Assembly: GCA_949283205.1 (NCBI GenBank) | Contig: CASDSD010000013.1 | Coordinates: 1 to 52,930, forward strand | Direction of reading: 5' to 3' | From: an uncultured Alistipes sp. | GTDB taxonomy: Bacteria; Bacteroidota; Bacteroidia; Bacteroidales; Rikenellaceae | DNA: 52,930 nucleotides | Shown here: piece by piece, positions 41,231 to 49,870 of the stretch | Position numbering within the stretch: the first letter of the stretch is position 1 | How the letters are laid out: the number at the start of each line of letters is the position of its first letter | Made by a program: the position numbers and the translations under genes | Notes under the pieces: model-generated | The model's input: the letters and a program-made list of their open reading frames with translations, nothing else | Database searches by the model: none | Told to the model about the DNA's origin: nothing

Positions 41231-42388
41231 ATGCACTACATCGACACCATAATCGAACACTACGGATGGCAGGGTACGGCTTTGGCAGCGTCGATACTGA
41301 TACTGTTCTTCGTACAGCTCTACTACCATATCGTCCTCTACGGACGCATCGTACGTTTCCGCAACTCGCGGCGCAAGAAGATCCTCGAGGCCGAACCTCC
41401 CGTATCGGTCATCGTGACCCTCTTCTCGGAAGACTACAACTATCTCGACGAACGGCTGCCGGCGCTCTTCGCACAGGAGTACCCCGCCTCGTTCGAGGTG
41501 GTGGTGGTATACGTGGGCGGCGACAGCGACTTCTACGAGGAGCTCACGCGCCAGCGCCTGAACTATCCCAACCTCACCGTCACCAAGATCGAATACAATC
41601 CTCGCTTCCCCATATCGGCCAAGATGGCCATAAACCTGGGCATCAAGTCGGCCTCGTACAACCACCTCATCCTCACCACGGCCGCCGCCATGCCCGCCTC
41701 GACGCAGTGGCTCGCCATGATGGGCAAGGCCTTCATGCGCGGCGAAATCGTCCTCGGATACACCGGCATGGAGGCGTCAAAGGGGCTGGGCAACTACCTG
41801 ATGCGCATGTCGCGCCTGCAGATCTCCGTATACTGGCTCGCGCAGGCCGTCAGCCGCAACGCCTATCGCGGCACGCGCCACAACATGGGTTTCACGAAGG
41901 AGCTCTATTTCAACAACAGGGGCTTCACCCACCTGAACATGAATATCGGCGAGGACGACCTCTTCATACAGAAGATCGCGCGGCGCAACAACGTCAGCGT
42001 CGTGCTCATAGCCAAGGGCACCACCGTCGAACACCCGTGGGGCGGCCTGGGATGGTGGTTCGGGCGCCTGCGTTACTACGGCTCGGCCTACAGGTTCTAT
42101 CCGCGCGGTGTCCGCACGGCCCTGGAGTGGGATCTCGGCAGCCAGGCACTCTTCCTGCTGGCGGCGAGCGCCGCCATCATCTTCATGCCCGTGGAGTTCA
42201 AGGCGGCGGCCGCGCTGCTCGTGCTGCTGCGATATGCCGCGGCGCTCTACCGCATACGCTCCATAGCCAAACGCGTCGGCGAACGCGGCGTGGCATGGCG
42301 CTTCTTCCTCTTCGACCTCTTCAACCCGCTGCTGCTGATGGCCGTACGGCTGTCGCTCGTGCGCAAAGTGCCGGGAGTATGGAGATAG
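41231..42388 (+). CDS. GT2-fold membrane protein with degenerate nucleotide-sugar site
   Basis: 385 residues. One membrane span at ~17-38 (ALAASILILFFVQLYYHIVL), a GT-A domain at ~55-290 and hydrophobic segments at ~310-375. The fold is recognisable by PPVSVIVTLFSEDYNYLDERLPALFAQ, SFEVVVVYVGG, YTGMEASKGLGNYL, GFTKELYFNNRGF and GEDDLFIQKIA. Two expected acidic sites are altered: the usual ND after the third strand reads YV (94-95), and the DxD region (LTDADC in typical GT2) reads LTTAAA (148-153). The ED of the later motif (241-242) is kept. It may be inactive or use another mechanism. Its end overlaps the sigma-factor start by 10 bp. Confidence 0.85.
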   Translation: MHYIDTIIEHYGWQGTALAASILILFFVQLYYHIVLYGRIVRFRNSRRKKILEAEPPVSVIVTLFSEDYNYLDERLPALFAQEYPASFEVVVVYVGGDSDFYEELTRQRLNYPNLTVTKIEYNPRFPISAKMAINLGIKSASYNHLILTTAAAMPASTQWLAMMGKAFMRGEIVLGYTGMEASKGLGNYLMRMSRLQISVYWLAQAVSRNAYRGTRHNMGFTKELYFNNRGFTHLNMNIGEDDLFIQKIARRNNVSVVLIAKGTTVEHPWGGLGWWFGRLRYYGSAYRFYPRGVRTALEWDLGSQALFLLAASAAIIFMPVEFKAAAALLVLLRYAAALYRIRSIAKRVGERGVAWRFFLFDLFNPLLLMAVRLSLVRKVPGVWR

Positions 42389-42942
42389 CCGACTATATCG
42401 TCGCCGATGACAAACGACTTGTGGAACTGACCCTCGCGGGCGACCATACGGCCTTCGAGTATCTCTTCAACCGCTACAGGGATGCCATACGGTGTCTCTT
42501 CCTGCAACGCGCCACGTCGCCCGAGGATACGGACGACCTGCTGCAGGAGACATTCATTAAGGTATATGCCAACCTGCACCGCTACTCGCCCGAATATACC
42601 TTCGGGCAGTGGCTCTACACCATAGCCAAGAACACCCACATCGACTTCGAGCGCAAACGCCAGGAGGATATCTCCATCGACGACAAGTTCTCGGCCCCCG
42701 CCTCGAGCGCCCCCTCCCCCGAGGAGAGCCTCATCAACACGCAGCAGCGCTCGCAGATCGAACGTTACATCGAGCTGCTCCCGCAACAGTACCGCCGCCT
42801 GTTCGTCATGCGCTTCATCGACGACTTCTCATACGAGGAGATCGCCGAGAAGCTGCAGATGCCGATGGGCACCGTCAAGACCCGCATACACCGCGCCCGC
42901 GAACGCATGTGCCGCCTCATAATCGAGGGGGAGAAGGCTTGA
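42379..42942 (+). CDS. ECF-type RNA polymerase sigma factor
   Basis: 187 residues from the ATG at 42379, which lies inside the end of the previous gene. Region 2 is at ~25-95 (FEYLFNRYRDAIRCLFLQRA, DTDDLLQETFIKVYANLHRY, FGQWLYTIAKNTHIDFERKR), joined by a Ser/Pro linker to region 4 at ~130-180 (YIELLPQQYRRLFVMRFIDDFSYEEIAEKL, GTVKTRIHRARERM). No anti-sigma gene is adjacent; a membrane protein of GT2 fold is co-expressed instead. The regulon cannot be read. Confidence 0.94.
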   Translation: MEIADYIVADDKRLVELTLAGDHTAFEYLFNRYRDAIRCLFLQRATSPEDTDDLLQETFIKVYANLHRYSPEYTFGQWLYTIAKNTHIDFERKRQEDISIDDKFSAPASSAPSPEESLINTQQRSQIERYIELLPQQYRRLFVMRFIDDFSYEEIAEKLQMPMGTVKTRIHRARERMCRLIIEGEKA

Positions 42943-43134
42943 GGGCCCCCACTCCCGCAGCACGACAACCAGGGTAGACGTCACGCGGCCGCGACACATA
43001 CCATCCTGCCGACTCCGCCGCAACACGTACGATTCCGCCACGCCCGCCGTCCCGCCGCGACACATCCGACACAAAGGCCTCCCTTTCGGAGGGAGCCGAT
43101 ATGCGGCCCTCTCGAAATTCTCGCCGAAAACCCT

Positions 43135-43142
43135 TATCTTTG
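43135..43142 (+). promoter_or_regulatory. -7 element of the LTA-synthase/ABC operon
   Basis: TATCTTTG, 32 bp before the ATG at 43175. I looked for a cobalamin or other riboswitch in 42943-43174 and saw none. Confidence 0.55.
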
Positions 43143-43174
43143 CAGACGACAAACCAAAACGGTAAAGAATACAG

Positions 43175-45022
43175 ATGTTGCGCAAGACTCTCTTCATAGC
43201 GGCCCTCTTCATCGCCACGGTGCTGCTCATGGCGCTCCAGAAACCGCTCTTCCTGCTGTGGTACGCCCCCCTTGCGGCCGACGCCACGGCGGCCGAACTG
43301 CTCGCAGTCTCGTGGCACGGACTGCTGCTCGACTCCACCACGGCGGGATATCTCTGCGTCGTGCCGCTGCTCGTGATGATAGCCACGGTCTGGGCACCCC
43401 TTCAGGAGCGCACGGTGCGCCGCATCCTCAACGCATATTTCGCCCTGATGTCCGTGGCCGTCGCCGTGATCGTCGCCGTCGACCTCGCACTCTACCGTTA
43501 CTGGGGCTTCCGTCTCGACGACACCATTCTGCTCTACCTGCGCACCCCCGAAGAGGCCGCCGCCAGCGTCACCTGGGGCGACGTATGGCCCCAGCTCATA
43601 GTGATCGCAGCATACGCGGCGCTGATGATATACGCATACCGCCGCATCGTCGCATTCTACACTGCCGACACGCTCACACTGTGGCGCCGCATCGGAGCGA
43701 CCCTCGTGCTGCTCTTCGGCGGCGGGCTGCTCTTCCTTGCCATACGCGGCGGCACGGGCACATCCCCCGCAAATGTCAGCAAGGTATACTTCAGCGACCG
43801 CATGATCCTCAACCATGCCGCCACAAACCCCGTCTTCTCGTTCCTCTCGTCGGCCGTGCAGTCCGACGACGGGCTCTACGACTACGAATACTATGCGGAG
43901 GATGAGCGCGCCGCGCTGTTCGAGCCCCTGCGGGGAGATGCCGCCCCGGGAAGTGAGGTGCCCGAACTGCTCACCACGCGGCGGCCCAATGTCGTACTCA
44001 TACTGCTCGAGAGTTTCGGCCGCACCATCACCGACGAGACCGTCGGCGGCGAGCAGGTCACGCCGAACCTCAACGGCATGAAGGCCGAGGGCATCTGGTT
44101 CGAGAACATCTACGCCAACTCGTTCCGCACGGACCGCGGACAGGTGGCCGTCATGAGCGGCTACCCCGCACAGCCCGTCATGTCGATAATGAAGCTGCCG
44201 CACAAGGCGCAGACGCTGCCCGCCATAGCGCGTTCGCTGCAGGCCGAGGGCTACGCCACGTCGTTCACCTACGGCGGTGACGCCGACTTCACCAATACGG
44301 TGTCGTACCTCTACGGCACGGGTGTGGAGCGCATAACGGACCAGCGGAACATGCACTTCGACACGGCTCCCGCACAATGGGGATATGCCGACGACGTGGT
44401 ATGCCCGTACTTTGCCCGCGAAGTGGAACAGCTCGCCGCCGACGGCAGGCCCTTCTTCGCCACGCTGCTCACGCTCAGCTCGCACGAACCATTCGACGTA
44501 CCCTACCACCGCCTCGAGAACAAGATACTCAACGCCGCCTCCTTCACCGACGAGTGCGTGGCGCGCATGATCGACTCATGGCGCGGTACGCCGCTGTGGG
44601 ACAACCTGCTGGTGATCCTCGTCGCCGACCACGGCATCGGCTACCCCGAGGGCCTTGAGGCAGGGTCGGTGGCGCGGCAGCGCATACCCATGCTGTGGCT
44701 CGGAGGTGCCGTCCGGGAGCCCGCCCTCGTCGAGACCTACGCCTCGCAGAGCGACCTGGCCGCAACGCTCCTCTCGCAGATGGGCATCCGCCACGACGAC
44801 TACACCTTCAGCCGCGACATCTTCGACACGGCACGGCCCCACTTCGGTTTCTGGACCTTCAACAACGGCTTCGGCATGATCTCCGGGTGCGGCCACGTCA
44901 TATACGACTGCACGGGCGACAAGACAGTCGAGAGTACGGGCGACAAGGCCTGCGTCGAGGGATTCGTCCGCGACGGCAAGGCTCTGCTCCAAACCATACA
45001 CAAGGATATAAGAGAGAGATGA
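43175..45022 (+). CDS. LTA-synthase-like membrane phosphotransferase/sulfatase
   Basis: 615 residues. Five membrane spans fill ~1-200 (MLRKTLFIAALFIATVLLMALQ, AGYLCVVPLLVMIATVWA, YFALMSVAVAVIVAVDLALY and others). The periplasmic catalytic domain has VVLILLESFGRTITDE (metal Glu), ANSFRTDRGQVAVMSGYPAQP with the Thr expected as nucleophile, and LLVILVADHGIGYPE (Asp-His). Gram-positive relatives polymerise glycerol phosphate; Gram-negative ones transfer phosphoethanolamine or phosphoglycerol to glycans or lipid A. The substrate is not readable. Its TGA stop overlaps the next ATG (ATGA), coupling it to the ABC genes. Confidence 0.92.
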   Translation: MLRKTLFIAALFIATVLLMALQKPLFLLWYAPLAADATAAELLAVSWHGLLLDSTTAGYLCVVPLLVMIATVWAPLQERTVRRILNAYFALMSVAVAVIVAVDLALYRYWGFRLDDTILLYLRTPEEAAASVTWGDVWPQLIVIAAYAALMIYAYRRIVAFYTADTLTLWRRIGATLVLLFGGGLLFLAIRGGTGTSPANVSKVYFSDRMILNHAATNPVFSFLSSAVQSDDGLYDYEYYAEDERAALFEPLRGDAAPGSEVPELLTTRRPNVVLILLESFGRTITDETVGGEQVTPNLNGMKAEGIWFENIYANSFRTDRGQVAVMSGYPAQPVMSIMKLPHKAQTLPAIARSLQAEGYATSFTYGGDADFTNTVSYLYGTGVERITDQRNMHFDTAPAQWGYADDVVCPYFAREVEQLAADGRPFFATLLTLSSHEPFDVPYHRLENKILNAASFTDECVARMIDSWRGTPLWDNLLVILVADHGIGYPEGLEAGSVARQRIPMLWLGGAVREPALVETYASQSDLAATLLSQMGIRHDDYTFSRDIFDTARPHFGFWTFNNGFGMISGCGHVIYDCTGDKTVESTGDKACVEGFVRDGKALLQTIHKDIRER

Positions 45023-46155
45023 GACACGCGATATACCTGACTCTGGCACTCCTGCTCTCGGCCTGCGCACACCGCGCCGGCACGGGCCTCGAAGCCTTCA
45101 CCGAGAGCGCATACACGCCACGCCACGCCGCAGGCTTTTCAATCCTGCGCACGCCGCAGGACGACGCGACGCTGCTCGAGGTACGCTCGCCGTGGCAGGG
45201 CTCGGGCGAGGCGCGGCGATGGCTTGTGATCGACCGCGGCGGCCGCGCCGGGACGAACGGACTGCCCGACGTACAGCGCATCGAAGGCCCCGCCCGACGT
45301 ATCGTCTGCATGTCGTCGACGCACGTGGCGATGCTCGGCGCCATAGGGTGCAGCGACCGCATCGTGGGGGTCTCGGGCCTCGACTTCATCTCCGACCCCT
45401 ACGTCACGGCCCACCGCGACGCCATAGCCGACGTGGGATACGAGCCCGACGTCGACTACGAGCGTATCGTGGCCCTCAACCCCGACATAGTGCTGTTGTA
45501 TGGCGTGACGGGCCCCAGCGGCATGGAGTCCAAACTGCGCGAGCTCGGCATACCCTATGCATATATCGGCGAATATGTCGAGTCGTCACCCCTGGGCAAG
45601 GCCGAGTGGATGGTCGCAATGGGCGAGATCACGGGGTGCCGCGATGCGGCCGAACAGGCCTTCGAGGCGCTGCCGCCGCGCTACGACTCGCTCTGCCGTG
45701 CCGCCGCGGCGATGCCCCGCAGGCCGCGCGTGATGATAAACGCCCCCTACGGCGACAGCTGGTTCATGCCCTCGACGTCGAGCTACATGGCCCGGCTGAT
45801 AGCGGATGCCGGCGGAGACTACATCTACCGTAACGACACGGGCGACAAGTCGGAAACCATAGATGTCGAACAGGCATACCTGATGGCCGCGCAGGCCGAC
45901 TGCTGGATCAACGTCGGGCAGATATCGACATTGGAGGAGCTGCGCAGCCGCCATCCGAAGTTCGCCGACGTGGAGTGCGTGCGCCGCGGCCGCATCTACA
46001 ACTGCAACCGCCGCATGACGCCTGCCGGCGGCAACGACTTCTGGGAGTCGAGCATCGTGCACCCCGACGTGGTGCTGCACGACCTCATCGGGGTGTTCCA
46101 CCCCGAGGCGGGCATCGCGGACGACGAACTCTATTATTACAAACGCATAGAATAA
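45019..46155 (+). CDS. ABC transporter substrate-binding lipoprotein, metal-chelate/B12 type
   Basis: 378 residues from the ATG at 45019. MRHAIYLTLALLLSACAHR is a lipoprotein signal (Cys at 16). The class III binding-protein fold is shown by IEGPARRIVCMSSTHVAMLGAIGCSDRIVGVSGLDF, VDYERIVALNPDIVLLYGV, LGIPYAYIGEYVESSPLGKAEWM and DVEQAYLMAAQADCWIN (pieces). Such proteins carry ferric siderophores, heme or cobalamin. A ~90-residue region before the binding fold is typical of Bacteroidetes forms. It is followed by permease and ATPase genes. Confidence 0.93.
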   Translation: MRHAIYLTLALLLSACAHRAGTGLEAFTESAYTPRHAAGFSILRTPQDDATLLEVRSPWQGSGEARRWLVIDRGGRAGTNGLPDVQRIEGPARRIVCMSSTHVAMLGAIGCSDRIVGVSGLDFISDPYVTAHRDAIADVGYEPDVDYERIVALNPDIVLLYGVTGPSGMESKLRELGIPYAYIGEYVESSPLGKAEWMVAMGEITGCRDAAEQAFEALPPRYDSLCRAAAAMPRRPRVMINAPYGDSWFMPSTSSYMARLIADAGGDYIYRNDTGDKSETIDVEQAYLMAAQADCWINVGQISTLEELRSRHPKFADVECVRRGRIYNCNRRMTPAGGNDFWESSIVHPDVVLHDLIGVFHPEAGIADDELYYYKRIE

Positions 46156-46165
46156 CCGCCACGGC

Positions 46166-47170
46166 ATGAAATCGCGCACGACGATACTCTTCATACTCTT
46201 CGGCGCCGGCGTCGCGGCGCTCTTCGCCGCCGACGTGGCCGTAGGGTCGGTAGCGATACCCCTGCGGGAGGTGTGGGCCGCCATCACGGGCGGCGCATGC
46301 GACCCCGCCACGGCCAAGATCGTGCGCGAGATACGCCTCGTAAAGGCCGTCGTGGCCCTCGTCGCGGGCGCCGCCCTCGCCGTGAGCGGCATGCAGATGC
46401 AGACCCTCTTCCGCAACCCCCTCGCCGGCCCCTACGTGCTGGGCGTAAGCTCGGGTGCGAGCCTCGGCGTGGCGCTCTTCATCCTCGGCGCCCCGATGCT
46501 CGGCCTCGCGGGAAACACGTGGCTCGCGTCGCTCGGCATAGCCGGCGCGGCATGGATCGGCGCCGCAGCAACCCTCGCCGCCGTGGCCGCCGTCAGCACC
46601 CGCATAAAGGACATAATGGTGATACTCATCCTCGGCATGATGATCGGCTCGGGCGTGAGCGCCATCGTGCAGATACTGCAGTACCTCAGCGCCGAGGAGG
46701 CGCTCAAGAGTTTCGTCGTATGGACCATGGGCTCCCTCGGCGACGTCACCGCAGCACGGCTCGCGCTGCTGCTGCCCGCCGTGGCGGCAGGCGCCGCCCT
46801 CGGCGTGGCCGCAATAAAGCCCCTCAACATGCTGCTGCTGGGCGAGAACTACGCCCGCTCGATGGGACTCGACCTGCGTCGCTCGCGGTCGATGATACTC
46901 CTCTCGACGACACTCCTCGCAGGTACCGTCACCGCCTTCTGCGGGCCCATAGGATTCATCGGCCTGGCAATGCCGCACGTGGCGCGCGCCATCTTCCGCA
47001 ACGCCGACCACCGCATCCTCATGCCCGCCGCCGCCCTCACGGGGGCCGCGTCGCTGCTGCTCTGCGACATGGTATCGAAACTGCTGGCGCTGCCCGTGAA
47101 CTCGATAACCGCGCTGCTCGGAATACCCGTGGTGATATGGGTGGTCGTGCGCAACCGCAACATAGTATAG
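46166..47170 (+). CDS. FecCD/BtuC-type ABC permease
   Basis: 334 residues with about ten membrane spans. Diagnostic strings are VAIPLREVWAAITGG-like SVAIPLREVWAAI, REIRLVKAVVALVAGAALAVSGMQMQTLFRNPLAGPYVLGVSSGASLG (pieces), MGSLGDVTAARLALLLP, LNMLLLGENYARSMGLDL, GPIGFIGLAMPHVARAIF and NSITALLGIPVVIWVV. The GENYARSMG helix is the ATPase-coupling segment. The gene starts 10 bp after the binding-protein gene and precedes the ATPase by 9 bp. Confidence 0.95.
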   Translation: MKSRTTILFILFGAGVAALFAADVAVGSVAIPLREVWAAITGGACDPATAKIVREIRLVKAVVALVAGAALAVSGMQMQTLFRNPLAGPYVLGVSSGASLGVALFILGAPMLGLAGNTWLASLGIAGAAWIGAAATLAAVAAVSTRIKDIMVILILGMMIGSGVSAIVQILQYLSAEEALKSFVVWTMGSLGDVTAARLALLLPAVAAGAALGVAAIKPLNMLLLGENYARSMGLDLRRSRSMILLSTTLLAGTVTAFCGPIGFIGLAMPHVARAIFRNADHRILMPAAALTGAASLLLCDMVSKLLALPVNSITALLGIPVVIWVVVRNRNIV

Positions 47171-47179
47171 ACGATATCA

Positions 47180-47938
47180 ATGATACGCCTCGAGAACATA
47201 ACCCTCGGCTACGGCAGCCGCACCCTCGTCGAGAAGGCCGACGCCGAGATACGGCGCGGAGCCCTCACGGCCCTGCTCGGCCGCAACGGAACCGGCAAAA
47301 GCACACTGCTGCGGGCCGTCGCCGGCATGCAGAGCGTCATGGCCGGACGCATCCTCATTGCCGGACGTGCGGCGGAGGAGTACACGCCGGAGCGCATGGC
47401 CCTCACCGTGGCCATGGTGACGACAGAACGCATACGCGTGGCCGACCTGCGGTGCCGCGACGTGGTGGCGCTCGGCCGCGCACCATACACCAACTGGATC
47501 GGGCGCATGCAGGATGCCGACGCCGAGATCGTCGAGCGGTCGCTCGCAACGGTAGGCATGTCCGCCTACGCCGACCGAACCATGGACCGCATGTCGGACG
47601 GCGAGTGCCAGCGCATAATGATAGCGCGCGCGCTGGCGCAGCAGACACCCGTGATCCTGCTCGACGAGCCGACGGCGTTCCTCGACATGCCCAACCGCTA
47701 CGAACTGTGTACGCTGCTGGCACGCCTGGCGCACGACGAGGACAAATGCATACTCTTCTCGACGCACGAGCTGGACATAGCGCTCAATCTGTGCGACGAC
47801 ATCGCCCTCATCGACCCGCCGCGGCTCTACCTGCAAAGGACCGCTGAGATGGTGCGCAGCGGCCATCTCGAAAAGCTCTTCTCGGCCGGAAGCGTCTCCT
47901 TCGATCCCGTCACGCGCAGCGTCGTGGTAAAACGATAG
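47180..47938 (+). CDS. FecE/BtuD-type ABC ATPase
   Basis: 252 residues. Walker A is GRNGTGKST, the Q-loop region lies near TTERIRV, the signature is MSDGECQRIMIARAL (SDGE instead of the usual SGGE), Walker B is VILLDEPTAFLD and the switch His lies in FSTHELDIAL. It energises uptake of the chelate bound by the upstream lipoprotein. It ends the four-gene cluster; no clear terminator follows within 47939-48206. Confidence 0.95.
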   Translation: MIRLENITLGYGSRTLVEKADAEIRRGALTALLGRNGTGKSTLLRAVAGMQSVMAGRILIAGRAAEEYTPERMALTVAMVTTERIRVADLRCRDVVALGRAPYTNWIGRMQDADAEIVERSLATVGMSAYADRTMDRMSDGECQRIMIARALAQQTPVILLDEPTAFLDMPNRYELCTLLARLAHDEDKCILFSTHELDIALNLCDDIALIDPPRLYLQRTAEMVRSGHLEKLFSAGSVSFDPVTRSVVVKR

Positions 47939-48206
47939 GCGCCGCGGCACGTGCGTCATACCGTAGGCGCGCCCGAGCCGCTTCACCGGCATATGCCCCA
48001 TCCGGAGGCCGAATAACGGCCGCCACGCCGTCAGGTCGCCCTACTTCGAAATATTCAGGCATCACCGTTTTGCCCTCTGCGGGATTTTTTATAACTTGCC
48101 GTTGCCGGACTGTCCCTACAACCTCCGGCATCCGTACAACGACCAAAAACACTACACCCTGACCGCCATACGCACATCTTCGAACCAAAACCATAACCCA
48201 ATACGT

Positions 48207-49739
48207 ATGAACCGCATCCTCAAACTCATCCTCATCCCGGGTCTGGCCGCCCTCGGCACCGCCTGCACCCGCACGGCCAAGCCCCGCATCGCCATCGTCG
48301 GCATCGGCATCGAGTGCAGCACCTTCTCCCCGGCACGGACCACGCTCGACATGTTCCGTCCCCTCTACGGGGAGGAGATCCTCAAATCGTACCCCTTCTT
48401 CCGGAAGGATACCGCCCTGCTCAACCGCGCCGAGTGGCGTCCCGCCATGCTGGCATGGGCCACGCCCGGAGGCATGGTGACACGCGAATGCTATGACACG
48501 CTCGTCAACCGCTCGCTGCGCGCCCTGAAGGAGCAGCTGCCCATCGACGGGCTCTTCTTCGACATACACGGCGCAATGAGCGTCGAGGGGCTGGACGACC
48601 CCGAAGGGGACTATATAATCAAGGTACGCGAAGTGGTCGGAGACGATGTCCTCATCTCCACGTCGATGGACCCCCACGGCTGCGTGTCGCACCGTCTGGC
48701 CGAAAATACCGACCTCATCACGGCCTACCGCATGGCACCGCATACCGACCGCTACATCTCGCGCGAACGCGCCATAGTGAACCTGCTCGAGCGGCTGGAG
48801 AGCGGCAAGGGCAAACCCGCATACAAGGCATGGGTCAAGGTGCCCATCCTGCTGCCGGGCGAGAAGACCTCGACACGCGTCGAACCCGGCAAGTCGCTAT
48901 ATGCCGCCATCGAGCCCATAGAGGCCCAAGAGGGTGTCATAGACGCCGCCATATGGATGTCCTACCCGTGGGCGGACGAACCCCGCAACCACGGCGTCGT
49001 CATGGTTACGGGTGACGACAAGGCACAGGTGGAGGCCGGAGCCAAATCGCTGGCCGAGCACTTCTGGTCGGTGCGCAATCAGTTCGAGTTCGTCGCCCCC
49101 ACGGCCTCGCTCGACGAGGTGCTCGAACATGCGCTGCAGAGCAAGGTGAAACCCTACTTCATCTCCGACATGGGCGACAACCCCACTGCGGGCGGCGCGG
49201 GGGACGTCACCTGGACCCTGAACGAGCTGCTCAAACGCAAGGAGTTCAGCAAGGCGTCGGGCAAACGCCTCATATATGCCTCCATACCGGGGCCCGAGGT
49301 CGTCGCCGCAGCCAAGAAGGCCGGCGTGGGCGGCATGGTGGACGCCATGGCCGGCGCCATGATCGACAACCGCTACTGCGGCCCCGTGCGCATACACGGC
49401 CGTGTGGAGAAGATCCTCGAGAACGGCCGCAACGACTGGGTTGTGGTACGCGTAGGATCGATGCAGGTCATCGTGACCGAATCGCGCCAGCCGTTCCACT
49501 ACGAGCGGGACTTCGACCGGCTGGACCTCAAACCCCGCGAGGCGGACATCATCGTGGTGAAACTCGGCTACCTGACCGAGGAGCTGTATGAGATGCAGGC
49601 CGACTGGATGATGGCGCACACCCGCGGCGGCGTGGACCAGGAGCTGACGCAGCTGCCATACAAACGTCTCGAGCGGCCGATCTTCCCCCTCGACCCCGAC
49701 ATGCCCGATCCCGCCCTGGAGGTCGTCTTCATAGAGTGA
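48207..49739 (+). CDS. M81/MlrC-family metallohydrolase-like lipoprotein
   Basis: 510 residues from the ATG at 48207 (MNRILKLILIPGLAALGTACTR, lipid Cys at 20). The body fits the microcystinase-C/DUF1485 family: RIAIVGIGIECSTFSP, PIDGLFFDIHGAMSVEGLDDPEGD, STSMDPHGCVSHRLAENTDLITAYRMAPHTD (metal Asp and His residues, in pieces), SDMGDNPTAGGAGDVTW and VVVRVGSMQVIVTESRQPFH. Characterised MlrC is a zinc peptidase acting on short peptides; most members have unknown substrates. The lipid anchor places it in the envelope. It is monocistronic. Confidence 0.9.
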   Translation: MNRILKLILIPGLAALGTACTRTAKPRIAIVGIGIECSTFSPARTTLDMFRPLYGEEILKSYPFFRKDTALLNRAEWRPAMLAWATPGGMVTRECYDTLVNRSLRALKEQLPIDGLFFDIHGAMSVEGLDDPEGDYIIKVREVVGDDVLISTSMDPHGCVSHRLAENTDLITAYRMAPHTDRYISRERAIVNLLERLESGKGKPAYKAWVKVPILLPGEKTSTRVEPGKSLYAAIEPIEAQEGVIDAAIWMSYPWADEPRNHGVVMVTGDDKAQVEAGAKSLAEHFWSVRNQFEFVAPTASLDEVLEHALQSKVKPYFISDMGDNPTAGGAGDVTWTLNELLKRKEFSKASGKRLIYASIPGPEVVAAAKKAGVGGMVDAMAGAMIDNRYCGPVRIHGRVEKILENGRNDWVVVRVGSMQVIVTESRQPFHYERDFDRLDLKPREADIIVVKLGYLTEELYEMQADWMMAHTRGGVDQELTQLPYKRLERPIFPLDPDMPDPALEVVFIE

Positions 49740-49782
49740 CCGCACCGGCCGAAGCCGCCTGCGCACCACAGGGAACAGGACG

Positions 49783-49826
49783 AAAACGTCAGGACGCGAA
49801 CCCGAAGGTCCGCGTCCTGACGTTTT
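49783..49826. terminator. Perfect 16-bp bidirectional hairpin
   Basis: AAAACGTCAGGACGCG (49783-49798) pairs with CGCGTCCTGACGTTTT (49811-49826), between the MlrC-like gene and upp. Confidence 0.9.
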
Positions 49827-49870
49827 ACCGGTGGCATGACAGCACGCCCCCCGTTATATCTCTGCGACAG

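Noticed and set aside
41209-42942. 577-residue fused ORF ending in the sigma factor
   Set aside because: Its first two thirds are an out-of-frame shadow of the GT2-like gene; the sigma factor starts at its own ATG at 42379.
42943-43174. Cobalamin riboswitch before the LTA-synthase/ABC operon
   Set aside because: No B12-box-like conserved sequence or suitable fold was seen; only a short hairpin and a -7 promoter box.
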